Below are positions 1-5,812 of a stretch of 5,812 nt of DNA, piece after piece (position 1 is the stretch's first letter; each line of letters begins with the position of its first letter). The translations under genes and the position numbers were made by a program. The notes under the pieces are model-generated. The model did not search any database and was not told where the DNA came from. It saw only the letters and a program-made list of their open reading frames with translations. This DNA comes from JANPEF01 sp046596055 (lineage in GTDB: Bacteria > Eisenbacteria > RBG-16-71-46 > DASYSL01). Location: the NCBI GenBank assembly GCA_046596055.1, contig JBKJNH010000172.1, forward strand, positions 1 to 5,812. Direction: 5' to 3'.

Positions 1-1021
1 GTCCGGTCGTCCCGTCGCGGATCGCCTCGGGGATTCCGCCCGCCGTCGTGGCCACGGCGGGCAACCCCGCCGCCTGCGCCTCGAGCAGCGCCAACGGCAA
101 GCCTTCCCAGCGCGAGGCCAGCGCGAAGCCGTCGGCGCCCCACAGGTACGGCGCAGCGTCGTGCACCGCGCCCGCAAAGCGCACGCGCGACGCGATCCCC
201 AGCGTCGCCGCCTGCGTCTCGAGCGCCCCGCGCTGTGAGCCGTCACCGACGATCCACAAGCGGCTCTCACCGCTTACGCCGGAAGGCGTCCTGGCGAGCG
301 CGCTGAGCAGCACGTCGATCCCCTTCTGCGTCTCGAGCCGGCCGACGAACGCCCAGACGAATGCGCCATCCGGCGCGCCCATCGCCGCGCGCGCGCGCGC
401 CCGCTCGACGGAGGCGTGTGGCAGCGTCCGGTCGAGCCCGACCGCGTCGACGCCGTTCTCGATCACGCGGCCGCGCTCGGAGTCGAAGGCATAGTCGCGC
501 TCGAGCATCGTCGCGACGGCGCGGCTCACGCACACGACCTCGTCGGCGCGCGCGTGCTCGCGCCGCTTCAACCACTTCTGGCCGCCCGAGTGCGCGTACC
601 CCACCAGGTGCTCGGTGACGATCACGGCGCGCACCCCGGCGACGTGCGCGATCGGCACGAGGTAGCGGTCCGCCGCCGGCCAGACATGGTGCACGTGCAG
701 CACCGCGCTGCGGTGGCGCGACAGGAGGCGCAGCGTGCTCCACGCGCGCCCGGCCTGCAGCCGGTTCGTGATCTCGTCCAACCGCTCCACCGGCACGCCC
801 GCCGCGCGCAGGTCCTCGGCCATCCGATCCAGCGCCGACGCCCGCGGGATGACGACCCACGGCTGGAAGCGCGCGCGATCCATCCGCCGCGCCAGCTCGG
901 TCACGACCTTCTCCGTCCCCCCGTAGGTGCGCCCCGATTCGACGAGGAGCACCGGGATGCGCGGCCCCGCCGACTGCGGGCGGGCGAGCAGCGGTTCAGG
1001 CGTGCGGGCGGAGGAGCTCAT
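1..1021 (-). CDS. GT4-family glycosyltransferase, partial (3' end beyond window)
   Basis: A retaining GT-B glycosyltransferase, expected in the cytoplasm or at the inner membrane face, transferring a sugar from a nucleotide donor to a growing polysaccharide repeat unit; donor and acceptor are unknown. I translated the frame by hand: 340 residues from ATG at 1021, open to the window edge. Seen: a 21-residue polar leader; first strand then GGTEK (34-38), the usual acceptor-side loop; TEH (136-138); VCVS (163-166); ENGVD (188-192); GRLETQKGID (227-236) with the phosphate-contacting Arg228 and Lys233; IVGDG (257-261); and EGLPLALLE, a full EX7E motif (Glu306, Glu314), followed by GGIPE. These match the Glycos_transf_4 / Glycos_transf_1 pair. 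About 40-60 C-terminal residues are probably missing. It overlaps the upstream glycosyltransferase by 26 nt, with a weak GAAGG just before the ATG, suggesting translational coupling. Confidence 0.93.
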   Translation of the reverse strand, partial: MSSSARTPEPLLARPQSAGPRIPVLLVESGRTYGGTEKVVTELARRMDRARFQPWVVIPRASALDRMAEDLRAAGVPVERLDEITNRLQAGRAWSTLRLLSRHRSAVLHVHHVWPAADRYLVPIAHVAGVRAVIVTEHLVGYAHSGGQKWLKRREHARADEVVCVSRAVATMLERDYAFDSERGRVIENGVDAVGLDRTLPHASVERARARAAMGAPDGAFVWAFVGRLETQKGIDVLLSALARTPSGVSGESRLWIVGDGSQRGALETQAATLGIASRVRFAGAVHDAAPYLWGADGFALASRWEGLPLALLEAQAAGLPAVATTAGGIPEAIRDGTTG

Positions 1022-2207
1022 AGGCCTTCACCAGCTCCACCTGGCTGTATTCCCAGGCGAAGCCCTGGCGGAAGCGCTCCTGATTGTAGGCCCCCATGGC
1101 CGCGCGAAGCGCGGGATCCTCGAGGAGCTGGTGCACCTTCGCGGCCAGGTCGGCGGTTTCGTTCGGAGTCGCGTACAGGGCTCCGTCCCCGGCCGAGTAG
1201 CGCGTCTCGCGCAGGTCGAATGCGACGATCGGCCGCCCCACCGCCATGTACTCGAGGATCTTGTTCATCGTCGATACGTCGTTGAGCGGATTCTTCGGAT
1301 CGGGGCTGACGCAGACGTCGGCGGTCGAGAGGATCGCCTCGACCTCGGCATCCGGAACGCGCCCCGTGAAGTGCACGACGTCGTCGAGCCCCATCTCCTT
1401 CGTCAACGCGACCAGGTCGTCGAACGAGTCGCCACCGCCGATCAGCGTGATCGCCACGTCGCGCTTGCCACGGAGCGCGACCAGGTCGGCCGCGGCGCGG
1501 ATCAGGTGATCGACGCCGTCCTGCGGCGCCATCACTCCGAGGTAGGCGACCAGGAACGGCCGGCCCCGCTTGAGCGCGGGATCGGGAGCGAGCCCGGCGA
1601 AGCGCGCGAGTTCGGGGCCCGAGCGCACGACGAACACGCGCTCCGGGTCGACGCCACCGCGACGGATCGCGGTCTCGCGATAGCTCTGGTTGGTGGCGAT
1701 CACCAGGTCCGCGGTCGCGTAGGTGAGACGCTCGAGCACGCCGAGGGCGGCGTACCAGAAGCCCTCGCGGTTGAAGCGCGCGACGTACACCTCGGGACAA
1801 AGGTCGTGCTGGTCGAACAGGAACTTCTTCCCCCACAGCTTGAAGATCGCGCCGATGGCGAAGAAGGTGTCCGGCGGGTTGCAGGCGTGGATCACGTCAA
1901 AGCCGCGTCCCGCGGCGATGCCGATGGTCAGGCGCAACGTCTGCAGCCAGCAGTAGAGGAACTCCCACACGTACGAGAGCGCGCCCTTCGCCGATGGCGG
2001 CGGCTCGTAGCGATGGATGTGGACGCCCTCGATCTCCTCGTAGTCGGCCGTCCACGATCCGCCCTTGGGGCAGATGACCGAGACGAGCCAGCCGGCGCGG
2101 GTCAGCGCCTTCGACTCGAGCCACACGCGCCGGTCGAACGGCACCGGCAGGTTCTCGACCAGGATGAGGACGCGGCCGCCCGCGCGCTCACCAGGCGAGG
2201 CCGACAT
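996..2207 (-). CDS. Glycosyltransferase family 4 (WbuB/WcaI-like subclass)
   Basis: A 403-residue GT-B glycosyltransferase, normal length for GT4, presumably adding one sugar of an exopolysaccharide or capsule repeat unit at the inner membrane. Seen: first strand RVLILVENLPVPFDRRVW (12-29); a hydrophobic stretch around 76-100 that may associate with the membrane; HACNPPDTFFAIG (107-119); DQHDLCPE (132-139), a hallmark of this subclass; LIGGGD (255-260); FTGRVPD (280-286); and NKILEYMAVGRPIV (315-328) with Lys316 and Glu319. The canonical EX7E lacks its first Glu, and the usual Arg/Lys pair of the donor loop is Val225/Asp230 in GVMAPQDGVD. As I recall, the latter loop is typical of this subclass, so I do not read it as inactivation. 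The ATG at 2207 is the only sensible start; it lies inside the last codons of the dehydrogenase (20-nt overlap), with GGGGAG almost abutting it, so initiation probably depends on coupling. Confidence 0.93.
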   Translation of the reverse strand: MSASPGERAGGRVLILVENLPVPFDRRVWLESKALTRAGWLVSVICPKGGSWTADYEEIEGVHIHRYEPPPSAKGALSYVWEFLYCWLQTLRLTIGIAAGRGFDVIHACNPPDTFFAIGAIFKLWGKKFLFDQHDLCPEVYVARFNREGFWYAALGVLERLTYATADLVIATNQSYRETAIRRGGVDPERVFVVRSGPELARFAGLAPDPALKRGRPFLVAYLGVMAPQDGVDHLIRAAADLVALRGKRDVAITLIGGGDSFDDLVALTKEMGLDDVVHFTGRVPDAEVEAILSTADVCVSPDPKNPLNDVSTMNKILEYMAVGRPIVAFDLRETRYSAGDGALYATPNETADLAAKVHQLLEDPALRAAMGAYNQERFRQGFAWEYSQVELVKAYELLRPHA

Positions 2208-3510
2208 ACTCCCCGCGCGTCACGGACCTGGCGTCGACCAGGTGAACGAGGTCGACCAGCGTCTGGCCCTCGGTCATCCACTGCGGCACCTCGCGGTACG
2301 CCGGATGGCCGTTGGCGATGACGATCACTTCGGAGCCGCGCACGACGTCGCGCGGATCCTTGTGGAAGTGGCGATCGAGGTACGGGATCTCGGCCTCGAG
2401 GTACTGGCGATTGGCGCCGACCAGTTTCGCCGCGTCGATGTGCGCGTCGTGCAGCGCCAGCGTCCAGCCCTTGCCGACCAGCGCGCCGACGACCCGGACG
2501 ATCGGGCTCTCGCGCAGGTCGTCCGTCTCGGCCTTGAACGACAGGCCCAGGATGCCGACCTTGCGCCCGGGCGCCTTCGCCTTCTCGACGGCGGCGACCG
2601 CGCGCTGCACGTGCAGGTCGTTCGAACGCAGGACCGAGTCGAGCACGGGCAGGTCGAGGTTGCGCTCGCGCGCGCGGTGCGTGATGGCGCGCAGGTCCTT
2701 GGGCAGGCACGAGCCGCCGAACGCGAAGCCGGGCTTGAGGTAGTAGGACGACAGGTTGAGCTTGGTGTCCGCGCAGAACAGGCGCATGACCTCGTGCGAG
2801 TCGACGCCCTCGCGCTTGCACAGCACGCCGACCTCGTTGGCAAACGCCACCTTCAATCCGTGGAACGCGTTGTTCACGTACTTGAGCATCTCGGCGGTGC
2901 GAATGGGCACGACGGCCAGTTCGCCGGGCAGCGGGGCGTAGAGCGCGCGCATGGGCACGGCGCTCGCCTCGTCGCCGACCCCGAGCACGGTGATCGGCGG
3001 GGCGAAGAAGTCGGCGACCGCGGTCCCCTCGCGGAGGAACTCGGGGTTGTAGCACACCCCGAAGTCCTTCCCGCACGTACCGCCCGAGGCCTGCTCGAGC
3101 CGCGGCACCAGGCGCTCCTCGACCGAGCCGGGCAACATGGTGCTGCGGAACACGACGGTCGCGAAGTGCGGCTGCGCGGCGAGCGCAGCGCCCACCTCCC
3201 CCGCCGCGTGCTCGACGTGCGACAGGTCGAGTGATCCGTCCTCGCGGCTGGGGGTGCCGACGCAGACGAGCACCAGGTCGGCGCCCTTCACCGCCGCGAC
3301 GAAGTCGGTCGTGGCCGTGAGCCGGCCCGCGCGCGCGGCGTCGGCGATCAGGTCGCCGAGGTCCTTCTCGACGATCGGGCTCTCGCCGCGGGCGAGGCAG
3401 CCGACCTTGTATTCGTTGGGATCGACGCCGACGACGTCGTGGCCGAGCTTCGCCAGGCAGGCCGAAGTCACCGAGCCGACGTAACCGAGGCCGAAAACTG
3501 CGATACGCAT
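2188..3510 (-). CDS. Nucleotide-sugar 6-dehydrogenase, GDP-mannose dehydrogenase (AlgD)-like
   Basis: A cytoplasmic NAD-dependent four-electron dehydrogenase oxidising C6 of a nucleotide sugar to a uronic acid. It has 440 residues (AlgD is about 436). Seen: Rossmann motif GLGYVG (7-12) with Asp30 ending strand 2, as in NAD-binding enzymes; VGTPSREDGSLD (84-95); YNPEFLREG (154-162); EMLKYVNNAFHGLK (207-220) with Lys210 and Asn214; GFAFGGSCLPKD (261-272) with catalytic Cys268; GLSFKAETDDLRESP (322-336). Compared with AlgD from memory, the diagnostic segments agree: PPITVLG rather than the PDRxVxG of UDP-glucose dehydrogenases, KLNLSSYYLKPGFAFGGSCLPKD, GANRQYLEAEIP, and a Trp C-terminus. The Lys, Asn and Cys numbers also match AlgD. 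GDP-mannose is therefore the likelier substrate, though UDP-glucose cannot be excluded. The start is ATG at 3510, with GGAG at 3516-3519, five nt upstream. The preceding lyase gene ends 26 nt before it. Confidence 0.95.
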   Translation of the reverse strand: MRIAVFGLGYVGSVTSACLAKLGHDVVGVDPNEYKVGCLARGESPIVEKDLGDLIADAARAGRLTATTDFVAAVKGADLVLVCVGTPSREDGSLDLSHVEHAAGEVGAALAAQPHFATVVFRSTMLPGSVEERLVPRLEQASGGTCGKDFGVCYNPEFLREGTAVADFFAPPITVLGVGDEASAVPMRALYAPLPGELAVVPIRTAEMLKYVNNAFHGLKVAFANEVGVLCKREGVDSHEVMRLFCADTKLNLSSYYLKPGFAFGGSCLPKDLRAITHRARERNLDLPVLDSVLRSNDLHVQRAVAAVEKAKAPGRKVGILGLSFKAETDDLRESPIVRVVGALVGKGWTLALHDAHIDAAKLVGANRQYLEAEIPYLDRHFHKDPRDVVRGSEVIVIANGHPAYREVPQWMTEGQTLVDLVHLVDARSVTRGEYVGLAW

Positions 3511-3536
3511 GCGCTCTCCGGGGGGAAGGAGTGCCG

Positions 3537-5660
3537 TCACGACGCTGCGGCCGTGAACGAGAAATCTCCGCCGCCGAGCACGATCGCGGTCTCGATCGTG
3601 CATCCGGCGGCCGTTTCGACGATCCATTCGACCACGCCGCACGCCCGCGGCTCGAGAAACCGCGGCGCCCACACGCCGTCCTCGGCGATGCGCGCGCGCA
3701 CGCCCTCGGGCGAACGGACGCACAGCCCCAGCACGTATCCATCCGGCCACGTCACCTCGACGCGATCCGCGGCGAGGATGCGCGGCCGTCCGTCGCCGAC
3801 GTGCCAGCGCAGGACGGCGCGCCGCTCGACGCCGCCGGCGCCGGCCCCGACCGCCTCGAGCGTGTCGGTCACGAACACGACGTCCGGGCCGTCGCGGCGC
3901 ACGCGCCGGCGATGCCGCAGGCCTTCGCCCTTCACGTATCCATCCTGCGCGGCCGAAACATCGAGGGTCGTGCCCGCGGCCACGACGACGTCCGACACGC
4001 GCGCCACGCGCAACCACTGGAACAGCCCGCCCGGCTCGGACTGGGACTTGCCCTCGAGCTCGAGCGTGTTGTGCGCCGCCGTCGAGCGCAGCCACTCGCG
4101 CAGCTCGGGTCGGGCATGGTACGCGCCGGTGCCCGGATCGACCAGCCGCGATCCGGCAACGTCGAGCAGGATCTGGAGCGCATCGGCATGGCCATGCGCG
4201 TAGAGCGGCGCCAGTCCCATCTCCGCGACGTCGAACAGCAGGCGCGCCGCGCCGCGCGGCGTGTCCCATCGATCGATCACGTAGCCGCCGCGCGAAGTCA
4301 CGCCCGTCGAAGCCGGCTCGGCGCCGACGCCCCCACCGGCCGTCGCCGCGGCACGCGCGACGAGTCCCAGCCAGAAGGCGCGCGGGTGCGTCCCCTCGAC
4401 GGTGTCGTTCGCGTCGGCGGTGCCGACCAGTGCGACGGCAGCCTCGAGGCTGGCCGCCACGCGCGTCGCGTGCGGCTCGCCCAGGGGCAGCGCCTGGCCC
4501 TCGTCCCCGTCGCCCACCGGCCACAGCCGCCCGCCCGGCGCAAAGTTCTCGAGCGACGTCGCGATCGCCGCGAGGCGCCTTCGCACCGCCGCCGGCATCG
4601 GCCGCCCGGTGCGCCCGCCCGCCGCCTCGACCGCGACCGCGAAGTCGAGCACGAAATGCTGGTAGGCGAACGCATGCTCGCGCGTGACGCCGTCGTTGGT
4701 CGTCTGCGCGAGCACGCACTCCTCGAGCACCGCAAAGCCCCGCCGTCGCCAGGCGTCGGCCTCGGGAAGGAACGAGAGGGCAGTCCCCCCCCACGCCAGT
4801 CCGGCGGCCTCGCCCAGGCGATGGTTGTTGGCCGAAGAGAAGCGCGCGTCGTGAGCGTGCACGAAACGCAACTGCTCGGCCCACGTGGCGAGCACGCGCT
4901 CCCAGCGCGCCTCGTCGATCTCGGCGGCGGCGGCGCTGCGCGCCACGACCGCGAGCGCGAAGCCCCACGCAAGCGAACGAATCGCGAACTCGAGCGCACT
5001 GACCCACTGGATGCCACGATACGGCGGGCAGGCTTCGGCCCACGCCTCGAGGACGGCAAATGCGAACCGCGCGAAGCGCGCATCCCCGGTCAGCCACGTG
5101 GCCTGCGCCAGCGGCGCGAGGTGACCGTGTCGGCCCAGCTCCCACGCCAGGCGCGCATCCCCCGCGACGGTCGGCTCCCGATAGTCGAGCGTCGGTCCAA
5201 AGTCGAGCGGGACCGGCGGCCCGTCATCGGCGCTGCGATTCCACGGCCACGCCCGCGGATCCGGACCGAAGGCCCAGGTGCGCGCGAACAGCTCGACGCG
5301 CCCCCCGAGGATCGCCTCGGCGGACGCGAGGATGCGCGCGGTCTCACCCGGGTACGCCCGTTCGAAGGCGGCACGTTCGGCCTCGCTCGCCACGCCGTTG
5401 ACGCCGGCCCACGGCACAAGCGATCCGGTGGCCGCGACGAACGCCGCACGAAACCCAGCGTCCGGTCGGGGAAGCGTGGGCACGGGTGCTCCGGCCCGAC
5501 GCGCCAGGCGCTTGAGCGCGAGTCGCTGCTCGAGGCGCCACGCCACTTCGGCGGGCGACATCGAGCGCAGGCGCTGGAGCTTCCAGGCGAGCGAACCCTC
5601 CCGCCCGCGAGCGGGCGGCCGTGGAGGCGGATGTTGTTCGGGGGCCATGGCCTGGGGCAA
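3537..5660 (-). CDS. Heparinase II/III-family protein (putative uronate polysaccharide lyase)
   Basis: A 707-residue protein of the heparinase II/III fold (alpha-toroid plus beta-sandwich), whose members cleave uronic-acid polysaccharides by beta-elimination and include heparin lyases and PL15/PL17 alginate lyases. Seen: N-terminal helix LRSMSPAEVAWRLEQR (31-46), common in the polysaccharide-cluster subgroup; toroid WELGRHGHL (173-181); NNHRLGEAAG (278-287); HAFAYQHFVLDF (329-340); the C-terminal signature HGHADALQILLD (489-500), DPGTGAYH (508-515) and RSTAAHNT (525-532). Asn279-His280, Tyr333 and His489/491 occur in the order and approximate spacing of the catalytic Asn-His, Tyr and His of this superfamily, so it looks active. 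No signal peptide or membrane segment is visible, implying a cytoplasmic location. The start is uncertain: TTG at 5660 has GGAGG nine nt upstream, ATG at 5648 lacks a well-spaced site, and a longer TTG at 5702 has none. First gene of the operon; substrate unknown. Confidence 0.9.
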   Translation of the reverse strand: MPQAMAPEQHPPPRPPARGREGSLAWKLQRLRSMSPAEVAWRLEQRLALKRLARRAGAPVPTLPRPDAGFRAAFVAATGSLVPWAGVNGVASEAERAAFERAYPGETARILASAEAILGGRVELFARTWAFGPDPRAWPWNRSADDGPPVPLDFGPTLDYREPTVAGDARLAWELGRHGHLAPLAQATWLTGDARFARFAFAVLEAWAEACPPYRGIQWVSALEFAIRSLAWGFALAVVARSAAAAEIDEARWERVLATWAEQLRFVHAHDARFSSANNHRLGEAAGLAWGGTALSFLPEADAWRRRGFAVLEECVLAQTTNDGVTREHAFAYQHFVLDFAVAVEAAGGRTGRPMPAAVRRRLAAIATSLENFAPGGRLWPVGDGDEGQALPLGEPHATRVAASLEAAVALVGTADANDTVEGTHPRAFWLGLVARAAATAGGGVGAEPASTGVTSRGGYVIDRWDTPRGAARLLFDVAEMGLAPLYAHGHADALQILLDVAGSRLVDPGTGAYHARPELREWLRSTAAHNTLELEGKSQSEPGGLFQWLRVARVSDVVVAAGTTLDVSAAQDGYVKGEGLRHRRRVRRDGPDVVFVTDTLEAVGAGAGGVERRAVLRWHVGDGRPRILAADRVEVTWPDGYVLGLCVRSPEGVRARIAEDGVWAPRFLEPRACGVVEWIVETAAGCTIETAIVLGGGDFSFTAAAS
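4785..4792. repeat. Homopolymer tract, C8 (G8 on the coding strand) inside the heparinase-family gene
   Basis: Eight consecutive C on the plus strand read as G8 on the coding strand, spanning the end of a Trp codon and two Gly codons (Trp290-Gly292) between the NNH motif and the catalytic-Tyr region. The frame is intact here. A slip of one base would truncate the protein before its catalytic Tyr. It is the longest homopolymer I noticed in the window. Confidence 0.85.
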
Positions 5661-5669
5661 GTCGCCCGT

Positions 5670-5674
5670 CCTCC
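5670..5674 (-). promoter_or_regulatory. Shine-Dalgarno site deciding the heparinase-family start
   Basis: On the minus strand this reads GGAGG, a full anti-16S match, followed by nine nt and an in-frame TTG (5658-5660). The ATG at 5646-5648 is 21 nt from the site, too far for good use, and the TTG at 5700-5702 lies upstream of it. This favours TTG at 5660. Codon preference alone would favour the ATG four codons later. Confidence 0.5.
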
Positions 5675-5701
5675 GGCGCGGGGCACGAGAGCGGAAAAAC
5701 A

Positions 5702-5734
5702 ACCGATCAGGATTCGACCTAATGATCGGTCATT
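5702..5734. promoter_or_regulatory. Nested inverted repeats, candidate operator upstream of the operon
   Basis: Two dyads are visible. ACCGATCA (5702-5709) is matched exactly by its reverse complement TGATCGGT (5723-5730) across a 13-nt spacer, placing the half-site centres 21 bp apart, about two helical turns. The right arm also lies within a second palindrome, AATGA-TCGG-TCATT (5721-5734). They sit in an AT-rich patch 42-74 nt before the chosen start of the first gene, where a repressor or activator would be expected. The compact 5-4-5 palindrome is of the size bound by TetR-type dimers, but no regulator gene is in view. An mRNA hairpin with an 8-bp stem is an alternative. The repeats are seen; the function is inferred. 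Confidence 0.4.
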
Positions 5735-5812
5735 CAAGCATTTAGCTTAACAGAGCGAATCGGGCGGCGCAAGTTTGGAGCGGGTCGAACTCCGCGCCCA
5801 CCGGGGCCCGCC

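Larger units (their letters stand above)
5661..5812 (-). other. 5' leader / upstream intergenic region of the operon
   Basis: There is no supportable gene here. Bases 5701-5760 are 25/60 G+C (42%), far below the coding sequence around them, as expected for a promoter and leader. On the minus strand I can draw only weak sigma-70-like hexamers: TTGCGC then TAAGCT with a 17-nt gap, or TTGAAT then AATCCT with a 17-nt gap, each matching about half of the consensus, so I do not place a promoter. No -24/-12 (GG...GC) element and no T-run terminator are visible. Bases 5761-5812 are GC-rich and could be the end of an upstream minus-strand gene, since two frames stop at TAA within 5742-5753, but they are too short to assign. 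Confidence 0.45.

Noticed and set aside
386..400. A 15-nt alternating CG run (possible Z-DNA or slippage site) in the partial glycosyltransferase gene.
   Set aside because: It encodes an ordinary Arg-Ala stretch in a helix. Short CG alternations are common in DNA of this composition, and the frame is intact.
267..860. A 197-codon minus-strand frame within the left-hand gene.
   Set aside because: It is Arg/Gly-rich and out of frame with the clear glycosyltransferase motifs, which run uninterrupted from 1021 to the window edge.
2102..3742. A 546-codon minus-strand frame overlapping the dehydrogenase, and minus-strand frames at 2325-2843, 4298-5083 and 5090-5737.
   Set aside because: They are Arg/Ser-rich alternative-frame shadows of the dehydrogenase and heparinase-family genes and contain no domain motifs.
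2188..5145. Reading the 985-codon minus-strand frame as a single fusion of an N-terminal region with the dehydrogenase.
   Set aside because: Everything upstream of ATG at 3510 is out-of-frame heparinase-family sequence. The dehydrogenase begins exactly at its Rossmann strand from 3510 with GGAG five nt upstream, so this is frame read-through, not a fusion.
5736..5748. A small hairpin, AAGC-ATTTA-GCTT, considered as a terminator for an upstream gene.
   Set aside because: Its stem is only 4 bp, AT-rich, and has no following T-run; this is too weak to support a terminator.
3531..5750. A 739-codon open frame on the plus strand, fully antisense to the heparinase-family gene, plus other long plus-strand frames (416-1285, 927-2321, 2065-3234, 3439-4203).
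   Set aside because: Their translations are Arg/Ala/Pro/His-rich low-complexity text with no recognisable domain. Long antisense frames are expected opposite GC-rich genes with G/C third positions. The minus-strand frames carry clear family motifs throughout.
5742..5812. Possible C-terminal tail of an upstream minus-strand gene ending at TAA in the leader.
   Set aside because: At most about 22 codons are visible, more than one frame is possible, and nothing recognisable is encoded.

Overview
The window is a high-GC bacterial segment (roughly 70% G+C by eye, with strong G/C at third codon positions). It holds one continuous operon on the minus strand. Nothing in it fixes the phylum. Codon use would fit many GC-rich groups (myxobacteria, Acidobacteriota, Gemmatimonadota, high-GC Proteobacteria), and I do not choose among them. 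I see no mobile element, CRISPR array, tRNA or rRNA.

Layout in the direction of transcription (right to left): a 5' leader with an AT-rich patch and nested inverted repeats (about 5661-5812); a cytoplasmic-looking heparinase II/III-family protein, a putative uronic-acid polysaccharide lyase (3537-5660); a nucleotide-sugar 6-dehydrogenase whose diagnostic motifs resemble GDP-mannose dehydrogenase AlgD rather than UDP-glucose dehydrogenase (2188-3510); a GT4-type glycosyltransferase of the WbuB/WcaI-like kind (996-2207); and a second, canonical GT4 glycosyltransferase that runs off the left edge (1-1021). That last gene has no stop in the window but is a clear intact reading frame as far as it goes. 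Spacings are +26, -20 and -26 nt, so the four genes look co-transcribed and the last three translationally coupled.

Together they read as part of an exopolysaccharide or capsule cluster. The dehydrogenase makes a uronic-acid nucleotide sugar (GDP-mannuronate is the best guess), the glycosyltransferases add sugars to a repeat unit, and the lyase-fold protein may trim or quality-control a uronate-containing polymer. Polymerase, flippase and export genes are not in view. The main points for a second look are the AlgD-like dehydrogenase beside a heparinase/alginate-lyase-fold protein with no visible signal peptide, the operator-like repeats upstream, and an unusual codon-pair rule: all 20 Leu-Glu pairs are written CTC-GAG. 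I did not find evidence for a wholly new system.
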